Shown here: positions 28,285 to 37,336 of the stretch, one piece after another
Layout of the letters: every line of letters starts with the position of its first letter
Numbering within the stretch: position 1 is the first letter of the stretch
Assembly (NCBI RefSeq): GCF_017744015.1
Contig: NZ_JAGHRA010000009.1
Coordinates: 62,001-126,000 of the forward strand
DNA from: Paracoccus sp. R12_2
Lineage (GTDB): Bacteria > Pseudomonadota > Alphaproteobacteria > Rhodobacterales > Rhodobacteraceae
Direction of reading: 5' to 3'
Length of the DNA: 64,000 nucleotides
Program-made: the position numbers and the translations under genes
Notes under the pieces: generated by a model
What the model was told of the DNA's origin: nothing
Database searches by the model: none
Seen by the model: the letters and a program-made list of their open reading frames with translations, nothing else

Positions 28285-29964
28285 TCAGTTGTTGCGGTTC
28301 AGCGCAGCACCAAGGATATCACCCAGCGACGCACCCGAATCCGAGCTGCCATACTGGTCGATCGCCTCTTTCTCTTCGGCGATCTCGCGCGCCTTGATCG
28401 ACAGGCCCAGACGGCGGGTCTTGGTGTCGATATTGGTCACGCGCGCATCGACCTTGTCACCGACCTGGAAACGCTCGGGGCGCTGGTCCTGACGGTCGCG
28501 GGCAAGATCCGAACGGCGGATGAACGACTTGACGCCGTTATATTCCACCTCGATCCCGCCATCCTCGATCGCGGAAACCTCGACGGTCACGATCGAGCCA
28601 CGCTTCACGCCGTCAACGGCTTCGGCCATGTGCTCGTTTTCCAGCGCCTTGATCGACAGCGAGATACGCTCTTTATCGACATCCACGTCCTGGACGACGG
28701 CCTTGACCATGTCGCCCTTGCGGAAATCCTGGATCGCATCCTCGCCACGCGTGTCCCACGAAATGTCGGACAGGTGAACCATGCCGTCGATATCGCCTTC
28801 CAGGCCGACGAACAGACCGAATTCGGTGATGTTCTTGACTTCGCCCTCGATGACGGTGCCCGACGGGTGGGTTTCGGCAAAGACTTCCCACGGGTTGCGC
28901 ATGGTCTGTTTCAGACCCAGCGACACGCGGCGCTTGGCTTCGTCGATTTCCAGAACCATCACATCGACTTCCTGCGAGGTCGACACGATCTTGCCCGGAT
29001 GGACGTTCTTCTTGGTCCAGCTCATCTCCGAGACGTGGACCAGACCCTCGACACCGGCTTCCAGTTCGACGAACGCGCCGTAATCGGTGATGTTGGTCAC
29101 GCGGCCGTTATGGACGCTGCCAAGCGGGAATTTCTGCGTGACGGTATCCCACGGATCGTCCTGCAGCTGCTTCATGCCAAGGCTGATGCGGTGGCTGTCC
29201 TTGTTGATCTTGATGACCTGCACCTTGACGGTCTCGCCGATCGACAGGATCTCGGACGGGTGGTTCACGCGGCGCCACGCCATATCGGTGACGTGCAGCA
29301 GGCCGTCAACACCGCCCAGATCCACGAAGGCACCGTATTCGGTGATGTTCTTGACGACACCATCGACGGTCTGGCCTTCGGTCAGGTTGGCGATGACCTC
29401 GGCGCGCTGTTCGGCGCGGCTCTCTTCCAGGATGGCGCGGCGCGACACGACGATATTGCCGCGGCGACGATCCATTTTCAGGATCTGGAACGGCTGCTTC
29501 AGACCCATCAGCGGGCCGGCGTCGCGCACGGGGCGCACATCGACCTGCGAACCGGGCAGGAAGGCCACGGCACCGCCCAGATCGACGGTGAAGCCGCCCT
29601 TGACGCGACCGAAGATGGCGCCTTCGACGCGCTCTTCATCGGCATAGGCTTTTTCAAGACGATCCCAGGCTTCCTCGCGGCGGGCCTTTTCGCGGCTGAT
29701 CGATGCTTCGCCACGGGCATTCTCGACGCGGTCCAGATAAACCTCGACCTCGTCGCCGACGACCAGCTTGGAGTCTTCGCCGGGATTCGCGAATTCCTTC
29801 AGATCGACGCGGCCTTCCATCTTGTAGCCGACATCGATGATGGCCTGACCCGCCTCGATGGCGATCACGCGGCCCTTGACGACACTGCCCTCGTTGGGCG
29901 TGTCGATGTCGAGGCTTTCATTCAGGAGGGCCTCGAACTCCTCCATGGTCGCTTTAGCGCACAT
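28285..29964 (-). CDS. rpsA: 30S ribosomal protein S1
   Basis: RNA-binding protein that docks mRNA on the 30S subunit. It has 559 residues and six S1 OB-fold repeats, each with signatures such as GAFVDLGGVDGLLHVTDM, GAFVELEAGVEGLVHVSEM and GLFVGLEGDIDGMVHLSDI. The first two N-terminal repeats, which bind the ribosome, are diverged as usual. The start MCAKATMEEFEALL has AAGGAAA 10 bases upstream; the internal ATG at MEEF is an alternative. cmk, often upstream of rpsA, is not present. The 256-base region upstream (29965-30220) probably holds its promoter and leader, but I see no clear motif. Confidence 0.97.
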   Translation of the reverse strand: MCAKATMEEFEALLNESLDIDTPNEGSVVKGRVIAIEAGQAIIDVGYKMEGRVDLKEFANPGEDSKLVVGDEVEVYLDRVENARGEASISREKARREEAWDRLEKAYADEERVEGAIFGRVKGGFTVDLGGAVAFLPGSQVDVRPVRDAGPLMGLKQPFQILKMDRRRGNIVVSRRAILEESRAEQRAEVIANLTEGQTVDGVVKNITEYGAFVDLGGVDGLLHVTDMAWRRVNHPSEILSIGETVKVQVIKINKDSHRISLGMKQLQDDPWDTVTQKFPLGSVHNGRVTNITDYGAFVELEAGVEGLVHVSEMSWTKKNVHPGKIVSTSQEVDVMVLEIDEAKRRVSLGLKQTMRNPWEVFAETHPSGTVIEGEVKNITEFGLFVGLEGDIDGMVHLSDISWDTRGEDAIQDFRKGDMVKAVVQDVDVDKERISLSIKALENEHMAEAVDGVKRGSIVTVEVSAIEDGGIEVEYNGVKSFIRRSDLARDRQDQRPERFQVGDKVDARVTNIDTKTRRLGLSIKAREIAEEKEAIDQYGSSDSGASLGDILGAALNRNN

Positions 29965-30220
29965 ATAAATCCAGTTTCCTTTACGTCTGTTTGACTGGCC
30001 TGACGGTTGGCTCCGCCGGTCTGTATGATGCCCCTCGCGGCAACGACAAAGGGTCGCGGCGCAGCGCCCGACCCATGTTCCTGTGGCCTGTTATGACCAT
30101 GTCGCCCGATTGACTTCGTGGCGATATAAGCGCGTCAGACGCCATGTTCAACAAAAACCTGCGCCCGCACCGGCCGCCGGACCACATGCCGAACCGGGTC
30201 AGCGGCGCATCAATGCCGGA

Positions 30221-31498
30221 TCAGACCTGCACGAAATCCTCGGCGATCTCGAAGATGTCCAGACCGCGACCGGCGAACAGGATGCTGTCGCCCTGCCCCA
30301 GATCCAGCAGCACGCCCCGAGAGGTATCGCGGGCATTCTCTGACAGAAAAGACGCCTCATCACCGTTCGGCAGAAGATCGTCGAAGCAGACCTGATCCAC
30401 GCCCGGCTGATAGTCGCGGATCTCGTCGCGTCCAAATCCTTGTGCAAAAACGAAATGGTCCGCGCCCGCGCCGCCCAACAGCACGTCCCGGCCGTTGCCG
30501 CCTTCCAGAGTGTCGGCACCGTTTGCACCGATCAGCGTGTCGTCATTCGCGCCACCCAGAAGATAATCGTCGCCGCCATTGCCGGCCAGTCGGTCGCTGC
30601 CGATCCCGCCTGCCAGGCTGTCATGGCCGGTCCCGCCCGAGATCCGGTCATTGCCCGCCTGTCCCGAGACCAGATCGTTGCCGGACCCCGCATCGACCCG
30701 GTCGTTGCCGAATTCGCCGCTGATGCTGTCATGACCCCCGCCGCCGTAGATCGTGTCATGCCCGCCCTGCCCGAAGATCCGGTCGCTGCCCCAGCCGCCC
30801 TCGACCCGGTCGCCGCCATTGCCGCCCACCAGCCAGTCGTCACCGCCACCGCCCGCAATCCGGTCCGGGCCGCCACCCGCCCTGATCTGGTCGTTCGCCC
30901 CGGTTCCCGTCAGCCGGTCCGCGCCGCCCCCGCCGTTCAGACTGCGCCCGTCGAAATCCGCGCGCCATGCACCGAGGCTTGTCCAGTCGGCATCGAACTG
31001 GGGGCGGCTGGCAGCGGCGAACCCGTCGCTTTGCAACCGTGTCTCGCCGCCCGTGTCCGCGAAATTCTGTGTCGCCATCAGCACCCGATAATCCCGCCCG
31101 CCCGAGGTGAAGGTGCCGACCTGCAGGCCGATCCCGATCATCGACGCGTCGGAATTGACGATATTGGCATAGTGACCGGGGCTGTTCAGCAGCATGTCAT
31201 GCAGTTGCCGGATCTCGTCACCAAGGCCCGCCCGGTTGTCCAGGCTGACATAGGCCACGTTCTCGGCGGTCATCCAGCCGCCCGACAGATCGAAACCCGC
31301 GTCGCGCATGCGGTCGGTGGGCGATGAACCGCCCCGCCCGTCATGTCCGAACCTGTCGGTTGCAAGCATCCACCGGCTGTGACCGTCAGCCGCGCCGTTC
31401 AGCGAAAGTTCGACCTGCAGCGGGTCAAGGCCAAGATCGGCGCGGGTGCGGTTGACCAGACGCGCAAAGTAAAGCTCATCAGGGGTTGCAAAGGACAT
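30221..31498 (-). CDS. CAP-domain protein with RTX calcium-binding repeats
   Basis: Protein of 425 residues joining an N-terminal CAP/SCP domain (about 8-150) to glycine-rich RTX nonapeptide repeats (about 189-347). CAP ligand residues are visible as His40, Glu79 in TAENV and His109 in SPGHYANI. About 15 GGxGxDxxx repeats would form a calcium beta-roll. There is no Sec signal peptide, and a C-terminal segment (ILFAGRGLDIFEIAEDFVQV) fits a type I secretion signal. No type I exporter genes are adjacent, so secretion would need a distant ABC system. The biological role is unknown; adhesion, polysaccharide or envelope interaction are guesses. Confidence 0.88.
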   Translation of the reverse strand: MSFATPDELYFARLVNRTRADLGLDPLQVELSLNGAADGHSRWMLATDRFGHDGRGGSSPTDRMRDAGFDLSGGWMTAENVAYVSLDNRAGLGDEIRQLHDMLLNSPGHYANIVNSDASMIGIGLQVGTFTSGGRDYRVLMATQNFADTGGETRLQSDGFAAASRPQFDADWTSLGAWRADFDGRSLNGGGGADRLTGTGANDQIRAGGGPDRIAGGGGDDWLVGGNGGDRVEGGWGSDRIFGQGGHDTIYGGGGHDSISGEFGNDRVDAGSGNDLVSGQAGNDRISGGTGHDSLAGGIGSDRLAGNGGDDYLLGGANDDTLIGANGADTLEGGNGRDVLLGGAGADHFVFAQGFGRDEIRDYQPGVDQVCFDDLLPNGDEASFLSENARDTSRGVLLDLGQGDSILFAGRGLDIFEIAEDFVQV

Positions 31499-31571
31499 GT
31501 GCGGACGACTTTCGGTTGCAGGGACCGTCCCAGATTACCCGCCATCCGTGTGCCGGGCCACGCCAATACCG

Positions 31572-32384
31572 CTAAAATGCCACCAAGTCGTCCGGATCGG
31601 CGGGCCTCCACCCATCCGCGCAAAGCCGAAGGCGTGATCGCGCCGGTGGCCGGAAATCCTGCGTGTCCATGGGGGCGATGTAACGTTCGATGGTCAGGTT
31701 TTCACCGTCGATGTCCAGAACGGCGAACTCGTTCTGCAGATCGCCAAGCCGGGCGCACAATGCGGTGCCGGCCTGGATCTGCAGCAGATGCGGATGACCC
31801 CGGTTCAGCAGCGCGGCGGCGGCCCAGACATGCAGATGACCGCTGAGAACGATGCTGACGCCGCGCTGCTCCAGGCACCGCAAGGTTTCGGGCGCGCGAC
31901 GCGCAAGCTGCTTGTCCACGCCGGGCAGTTGTTGAAGCGGATGGTGCAGCGCGACGATGTTCGTGGCCAGCGGATCAAGTCCGCCAAGCAGGCGCGCCAA
32001 CTGGTCGGGCCGCACCACGCCGCGCTGCCACGAGAACTGATCGACGCTGTTCAGTCCCAGCACACGCGCCGAGCCGGTGGCCGCGACCGGTGCCAGTTCG
32101 GGGTCGATGGCCTGCCGGTACCCGCCCCACGGCAACAGGAAGCGGACCGGCATGTTGTACAAGGGCACATCGTGATTTCCCGGCACCGCCAGCACGGGCG
32201 GTCGGATCCGGTCCAGAAATTCGGCCGCCTGCTGGAACTGGCCGGGCCGCCCGCGATGCGTCAGATCGCCGGTCACCACAACCAGCCCGGCATCGGCGCG
32301 ATTGACGCGGTCCAGCAGCGGGGCGACCAGCTCCTCGCGGTGAAAGCCGAAATGCAGATCCGAAAGATGGACGATCCTGGTCAC
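31572..32384 (-). CDS. Calcineurin-like metallophosphoesterase
   Basis: Metal-dependent phosphoesterase of 270 residues with all five blocks of the family: DLHFG (Asp9, His11), GDLTHRG, GNHD, a His in VALHHPL and the GHLHVW block. The type resembles small DNA/cAMP-type phosphodiesterases, but the substrate cannot be read from the sequence. The ATG overlaps the stop of the lipid kinase gene (ATGA), so the two are translated together; a lipid-phosphate substrate is therefore an attractive inference. Confidence 0.88.
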   Translation of the reverse strand: MTRIVHLSDLHFGFHREELVAPLLDRVNRADAGLVVVTGDLTHRGRPGQFQQAAEFLDRIRPPVLAVPGNHDVPLYNMPVRFLLPWGGYRQAIDPELAPVAATGSARVLGLNSVDQFSWQRGVVRPDQLARLLGGLDPLATNIVALHHPLQQLPGVDKQLARRAPETLRCLEQRGVSIVLSGHLHVWAAAALLNRGHPHLLQIQAGTALCARLGDLQNEFAVLDIDGENLTIERYIAPMDTQDFRPPARSRLRLCADGWRPADPDDLVAF

Positions 32385-33331
32385 GTCCGGCTGTCTTTCG
32401 TCTTGTTTCGTCCGTCGGCAGGCAGCAATACTCGCAGCGCATCGTGCCAGACCTTCAGGTTCAGCGGCGCCGCCATCACCGTCTTTTCGCCGTCATGGGC
32501 AATCAGCTGCCGCTGCTTCGGTGTCTCGATCGTCAGTTCATCGGTGATGAGAAGGTCGAAATCGCTGTTCTTCGCGGACATGCCAAAGGCCAGCCGCAAG
32601 GCCGACCGCATCAGCGGCAACGGCTGCCTGGCCCGCGCCACCAGCACCGCGAACTTGCCCGCGCGTATCGCGTCCGCACCCTCAAGCCCGAAGGCGTCAA
32701 GCTGATAGGCGCTGCGCGCCACGAAGACCAGCGCCGTGGTGAACTGCCGCGATCCGCCGTTCACGCGCGCGGTCAGTTTCATCGGACGGCGCAGCCGGCG
32801 CAGCGCCACCAGCACAGACCAGTAGGCCGCGATCCGGGACCGCCCCCAGCGGCGGTAAATGGTTTCGCGGGTCTTCAGGATATGCGGATAGGCCCCAAGG
32901 CTGACATTGTTCAGAAATACCAGGTTTTCGACGCGGCCCAGATCTATCCTCGCGATCCGGGCGTTCAGGATCGTGTCCAGCGCGTCGTCGATTTCTTCGC
33001 CGACACCAAGATCGCGGGCGAAGTAATTGAACGTGCCACCCGGCAGGACGCCCATCGCGACATCCGTCCCGGCAAGCGCCCCGGCAACGGCGGACTGGGT
33101 GCCGTCGCCACCGGCCGCCACGACGATGTCGAACCCGTCCTCGGCCGCCTTGCGGGCCATCTGGACCAGATCGCCGCCGCGCGCGGTCTTTCGGATCTCG
33201 AATGCCGCGAAGCGCGGTTTCAGCCTGGCCACGATCGCGGCTTCGATCTGGGCCCCGTCCTTGCGGCCCGAGCCGAGATTCATGATGACGCAAAGTCTGT
33301 CTTGCGACGGCGCTGGATCACTGTCCGGCAT
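32381..33331 (-). CDS. Diacylglycerol kinase-like lipid kinase
   Basis: Soluble lipid kinase of the DAGK catalytic (YegS/DgkB-like) family, 316 residues. The nucleotide-binding loop is AAGGDGTQSAVAG and the fold continues with VLPGGTFNYFARDLG, typical of YegS-type enzymes. The second domain contains RIDLGRVENLVFLNNVSLG. It would phosphorylate diacylglycerol or a related lipid with ATP. The stop overlaps the start of the phosphoesterase, suggesting a paired function. Confidence 0.9.
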   Translation of the reverse strand: MPDSDPAPSQDRLCVIMNLGSGRKDGAQIEAAIVARLKPRFAAFEIRKTARGGDLVQMARKAAEDGFDIVVAAGGDGTQSAVAGALAGTDVAMGVLPGGTFNYFARDLGVGEEIDDALDTILNARIARIDLGRVENLVFLNNVSLGAYPHILKTRETIYRRWGRSRIAAYWSVLVALRRLRRPMKLTARVNGGSRQFTTALVFVARSAYQLDAFGLEGADAIRAGKFAVLVARARQPLPLMRSALRLAFGMSAKNSDFDLLITDELTIETPKQRQLIAHDGEKTVMAAPLNLKVWHDALRVLLPADGRNKTKDSRT

Positions 33332-33386
33332 GGGTTTCCCGTGGGCTTAGGTTCGACCACTCAACCCCCGCCGGGCCCAACTGGTT

Positions 33387-33587
33387 TCACAGACGTCGCG
33401 CGGCCTCTTCGACCGAAGGCTTCAGACCGCCGCCGCCCGCCTGAATATACTGCAGCAACTGCGTCCGCATGCGCGGTTCCCAGAAGTCGCGCAGGTGGTC
33501 GGCAACCTTGTCGGCCGCGTCGCCGGGCTGGCTGTCGAAGAAACTGGCGATCTGGTTGGCCATCATGACCATTTTCTCAGGCGACAT
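33387..33587 (-). CDS. fdsD: Formate dehydrogenase delta subunit FdsD
   Basis: Short subunit of 66 residues found in NAD-dependent molybdenum formate dehydrogenases of the Rhodobacter capsulatus type (FdsGBAD). It begins MSPEKMVMMANQIASFFDSQPGD and has the conserved core VADHLRDFWEPRMRTQLL. It overlaps the 3' end of fdhD by 11 bases and ends the operon. It is thought to assist enzyme maturation or stability together with FdhD. Confidence 0.92.
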   Translation of the reverse strand: MSPEKMVMMANQIASFFDSQPGDAADKVADHLRDFWEPRMRTQLLQYIQAGGGGLKPSVEEAARRL

Positions 33588-34401
33588 CGGAAACCTCGGC
33601 CTTCAGCCTTTCGGGATGACAGAAAAGATCGAACCCCTCGCCGCGCGCGAAGGCGGCAACGGTGATGCCCCCGCCGTCGGCCAGACGCAGCGCATGGGCG
33701 GTCGGCGCCGAAACGGCGATCAGGATGGCGCCCCCGGCCATGGCGCATTTCTGCACCATCTCGACAGAGACACGGCTGGTCAGGACGAACGCCCCCTGTC
33801 CCGCATCCAGCCCCTGCCGCGCCATCGCGCCGATCAGCTTGTCCAGCGCGTTGTGACGGCCGACATCCTCGCGCGCCAGAACGACTCCGCGACCCGGCAG
33901 CAGGAAACCGGCGGCATGGACCGCGTGGCTCTGGTCGTGCAGCGGCTGCCAGTCGCGCAGGCTTTCGGTCGCCCCGGCAATCTCGTCGATGCCAAGGACG
34001 GGGCCATGCCCGTGCAGATCCGGCAGGCTGCGTGCGGCCTCGGCCAGGCTGTCGATGCCGCACAGCCCACACCCGACCGGCCCGGCCAGCGTGCGCCGCC
34101 GTGCCGACAGCGCCTCGGCACGATCCTCGGTCAGCCACATTCGCGCCTCGATGCCCTGATCGTGGCTGACGATGTCACAAGAGGCGATCTGGCCCCGACC
34201 TGTCACGACACCTTCGGTCAGCGAAAACCCCACGGCAAAATCGTCGATATCGGCGGGCGTCGCCATCATCACCGCCAGCGTCGTTCCGTCATAGACCATC
34301 GCCACCGGGGTTTCCTCGGGCAAGGTTCTGCGAACCGACTGCCGGCTGCCCGGACGAACATGGGTGGCCCTGGCCACCGCCAGAGGATCCGGCAGTGTCA
34401 T
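33577..34401 (-). CDS. fdhD: FdhD, sulfurtransferase for formate dehydrogenase
   Basis: Chaperone that transfers sulfur to the molybdenum cofactor of formate dehydrogenase. It has 274 residues. The key CxxC motif is GCGLCG (Cys111 and Cys114). C-terminal conserved blocks are VVLAREDVGRHNALDKLIG and LTSRVSVEMVQKC. It starts one base after the fdsA stop, a very tight operon junction, and overlaps fdsD at its end. Confidence 0.95.
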   Translation of the reverse strand: MTLPDPLAVARATHVRPGSRQSVRRTLPEETPVAMVYDGTTLAVMMATPADIDDFAVGFSLTEGVVTGRGQIASCDIVSHDQGIEARMWLTEDRAEALSARRRTLAGPVGCGLCGIDSLAEAARSLPDLHGHGPVLGIDEIAGATESLRDWQPLHDQSHAVHAAGFLLPGRGVVLAREDVGRHNALDKLIGAMARQGLDAGQGAFVLTSRVSVEMVQKCAMAGGAILIAVSAPTAHALRLADGGGITVAAFARGEGFDLFCHPERLKAEVSDVA

Positions 34402-34402
34402 G

Positions 34403-37336
34403 CTATTCCGCCGCAGGCAGGATACGGCGCGACCTTTCGGCCTGCTCGTTATAGCTTTCCTGCCAGTCTGATGGCCCGTTCGACGGGCTGACCTGCACGG
34501 CGGTCACCTTGTATTCCGGACAGTTAGTCGCCCAATCCGAAAAGTCGGTGGTCACCACGTTGGCCTGCGTGGCCGGGTGGTGGAAGGTCGTATAGACCAC
34601 CCCCGGCGCGACCCGGTCGGTCAGCGTCGCCTTCAACGTCGTCTCGCCCGAACGCGAGGCAAGCCGCACCCAGTCGCCTTCGTTGACACCGCGCAGCTCG
34701 GCATCATGCGGGTGGATCTCAAGCACATCCTCGGGATGCCAGACGACATTCGCGGTGCGGCGGGTCTGCGCGCCGACGTTGTAATGCGACAGGATCCGCC
34801 CCGTGGTCAGCAGCAGCGGGAAGCGCGGTCCCGACTTTTCATCGGTCGCCAGATATTCGGTGACGATGAAATGCCCCTTGCCCGACACGAAATGATCGAC
34901 ATGCATGGTCGGCGTGCCTTCGGGCGCATCCTCGTTGCAGGGCCACTGCACGCTGCCCTTCTCGTCCAGAAGATCAAAGCTGACATTGGCAAAGCTGGGG
35001 GTCGTCGCCGCGATTTCGTCCATGATCTGGCTGGCATGGGTATAGTGCCAGTTCGCGCCCATCGCATTGGCCAGAAGCTGCGTCACCTCCCAGTCCTCGT
35101 AACCGTTCAGCGGCGCCATGACCTTGCGAACGCGGTTGATTCGGCGTTCGGCATTGGTGAAGGTGCCTTCCTTTTCCAGGAAACTGCTGCCCGGCAGGAA
35201 AACATGGGCGTAGTTCGCGGTTTCGTTCAGGAACAGGTCGTGCACGATCACGCATTCCATCGCCTTCAGCCCGGCAGCGACGTGATGGGTGTCGGGGTCG
35301 GATTGCAGGATGTCCTCGCCCTGGCAGTAAAGTCCCTTAAAAGTCCCCTCGACGGCCGCATCCAGCATGTTGGGAATGCGCAGGCCGGGCTCGGGATCGA
35401 TCTCGACGCCCCAAGCCTTTTCGAAGATCTCGCGCACATCGGGCAGTTTCACATGGCGATAGCCCGGCAGTTCGTGCGGGAACGATCCCATGTCGCAACT
35501 GCCCTGCACGTTGTTCTGGCCACGCAGCGGGTTCACGCCCACGCCCTCGCGACCGACATTGCCGGTCAGCATCGCAAGATTGGCGATGCCCATGACGGTA
35601 GTCGAACCCTGGCTGTGTTCGGTCACACCCAGCCCGTAATAGATCGCGCCATTGCCACCGGTCGCATACAGCCGCGCCGCGCCGCGCAGATCGGCGGCAG
35701 GCACGCCGGTCAGGGCTTCCATGTTTTCGGGGCTGTGGCGGTCCTGGCTGACGAAATCGACATAATACTGAAACTCGTCCCAGTCGCAGCGTTCGCGAAT
35801 GAAGGCTTCGTTCACCAGACCCTCGGTCACGATCACATGCGCCATCGCGGTCACGACCGCGACATTGGTGCCGGGACGCAGCGGCAGGTGATAGGACGCC
35901 TCGACATGGGCGCTGCGCACGATGTCGGTGCGGCGCGGGTCAAGGACGATCAGCTTGGCGCCCTGACGCAGGCGTTTCTTCAGCCGGCTGGCAAAGACCG
36001 GGTGGCCGTCGGTGGGGTTGGCGCCGATGATCACGACCACGTCGGATTTCTCGACACTGTCGAAATCCTGCGTTCCGGCCGAGGTGCCGAAGGTCTTGCC
36101 CAACCCGTAGCCGGTCGGCGAATGGCAGACCCGCGCGCAGGTGTCGGTGTTGTTGTTGCCGAACACCGCGCGTGCCAGTTTCTGAACCAGATAGGTTTCC
36201 TCGTTGGTGCAGCGGCTGGAGGTGATGACCCCCGTCGACCGGCGGCCATATTTCTGCTGCAGGCCCTTCATGCGGCCCGCGGCAAAGGCCAGCGCCTCGT
36301 CCCATTCGACCTCGCGCCAGGGTTCATCGATCGTGTCGCGGATCATCGGCTTCAGGATCCGGTCCTTGTGCTGGGCATAGCCATAGGCGAAACGGCCCTT
36401 GACGCAGCTGTGCCCGCGATTGGCCTTGCCGTGCTTGTAGGGCACCATGCGGACCAGCTGATCGCCGTTCAGTTCCGCCTTGAAGGAACAGCCGACGCCG
36501 CAATAGGCGCAGGTGGTGATCACCGACCGTTCGGGCGTGCCCATCTCGATCACGGATTTTTCCTGCAGGGTCGCGGTCGGACAGGCTTGCACGCAGGCCC
36601 CGCAGCTGACGCATTCCGAACTGAGGAAATCGTCCAGCGGCGTGCCGGCGCTGACCTTGCTGTCAAAGCCGCGCCCCTCGATGGTCAGTGCGAATGTGCC
36701 CTGCACTTCCTCGCAGGCGCGCACGCAACGCGAACAGACGATGCATTTCGACGGATCGAAGGTGAAATACGGGTTGCTTTCGTCCTTGGGCGTATAGCGC
36801 GGATTGGCCTGATCGACAGGCATCCGCAGCCGCGCCTCGGACTGGCTGCGCGCGCCGGTGCCCGACGGGTCGAAATGGTTGTTACCGGGCGTATAGCGCA
36901 CATCGCGCAGCCCCACCTGCCCCGCCGCGTCCTGCAATTCGCAGTCGCCATTGGCCGCGCAGGTCAGGCAGTCCAGCGGGTGATCGCTGATATACAGCTC
37001 CATCACGCCCCTGCGGATCCGTTTGACCTTGCTGGACTGGGTATGGACGACCATGCCCTCGGCGACCGGGGTGGTGCAGCTTGCAGGCGTGCCGCGCCGT
37101 CCCTCGATCTCGACCACGCAAAGACGGCAGGACCCGAACGCCTCGAGGTTGTCGCTGGCGCACAGCTTGGGGACCATGATCCCGGCCAGTGCGGCCGCGC
37201 GCATCACCGACGTTCCCTCGGGAACCGTCACATCAAACCCGTCCACGCGCAGCGAAACGGGGGCGCCGGACCGCGCCGGGGTTCCCAGGTCGCGGTCGTC
37301 ACCGGGCGGAAATTGCGGAATGATGAAGTCTTTCAT
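34403..37336 (-). CDS. fdsA: FdsA, formate dehydrogenase alpha subunit (molybdenum, Cys type)
   Basis: Catalytic subunit of the oxygen-tolerant NAD-dependent formate dehydrogenase, oxidising formate to CO2. It has 977 residues. In order: a [2Fe-2S] domain (Cys59, 70, 73, 87); a His-Cys [4Fe-4S] site (His119, Cys123, 126, 132); two ferredoxin clusters (Cys198/201/204 with 208 and Cys242/245/248 with 252); the MopB [4Fe-4S] site (Cys276, 279, 283, 311); and the bis-MGD domain with molybdenum ligand Cys404 and His405 in CARVCHSP. There is no selenocysteine. AAGGAGG lies 7 bases before the ATG at 37336. The start overlaps the fdsB stop (ATGA). Confidence 0.96.
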   Translation of the reverse strand: MKDFIIPQFPPGDDRDLGTPARSGAPVSLRVDGFDVTVPEGTSVMRAAALAGIMVPKLCASDNLEAFGSCRLCVVEIEGRRGTPASCTTPVAEGMVVHTQSSKVKRIRRGVMELYISDHPLDCLTCAANGDCELQDAAGQVGLRDVRYTPGNNHFDPSGTGARSQSEARLRMPVDQANPRYTPKDESNPYFTFDPSKCIVCSRCVRACEEVQGTFALTIEGRGFDSKVSAGTPLDDFLSSECVSCGACVQACPTATLQEKSVIEMGTPERSVITTCAYCGVGCSFKAELNGDQLVRMVPYKHGKANRGHSCVKGRFAYGYAQHKDRILKPMIRDTIDEPWREVEWDEALAFAAGRMKGLQQKYGRRSTGVITSSRCTNEETYLVQKLARAVFGNNNTDTCARVCHSPTGYGLGKTFGTSAGTQDFDSVEKSDVVVIIGANPTDGHPVFASRLKKRLRQGAKLIVLDPRRTDIVRSAHVEASYHLPLRPGTNVAVVTAMAHVIVTEGLVNEAFIRERCDWDEFQYYVDFVSQDRHSPENMEALTGVPAADLRGAARLYATGGNGAIYYGLGVTEHSQGSTTVMGIANLAMLTGNVGREGVGVNPLRGQNNVQGSCDMGSFPHELPGYRHVKLPDVREIFEKAWGVEIDPEPGLRIPNMLDAAVEGTFKGLYCQGEDILQSDPDTHHVAAGLKAMECVIVHDLFLNETANYAHVFLPGSSFLEKEGTFTNAERRINRVRKVMAPLNGYEDWEVTQLLANAMGANWHYTHASQIMDEIAATTPSFANVSFDLLDEKGSVQWPCNEDAPEGTPTMHVDHFVSGKGHFIVTEYLATDEKSGPRFPLLLTTGRILSHYNVGAQTRRTANVVWHPEDVLEIHPHDAELRGVNEGDWVRLASRSGETTLKATLTDRVAPGVVYTTFHHPATQANVVTTDFSDWATNCPEYKVTAVQVSPSNGPSDWQESYNEQAERSRRILPAAE

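Noticed and set aside
34402..34420. Possible selenocysteine use in the formate dehydrogenase
   Set aside because: The metal-ligand position in CARVCHSP is a normal Cys codon and there is no in-frame TGA.
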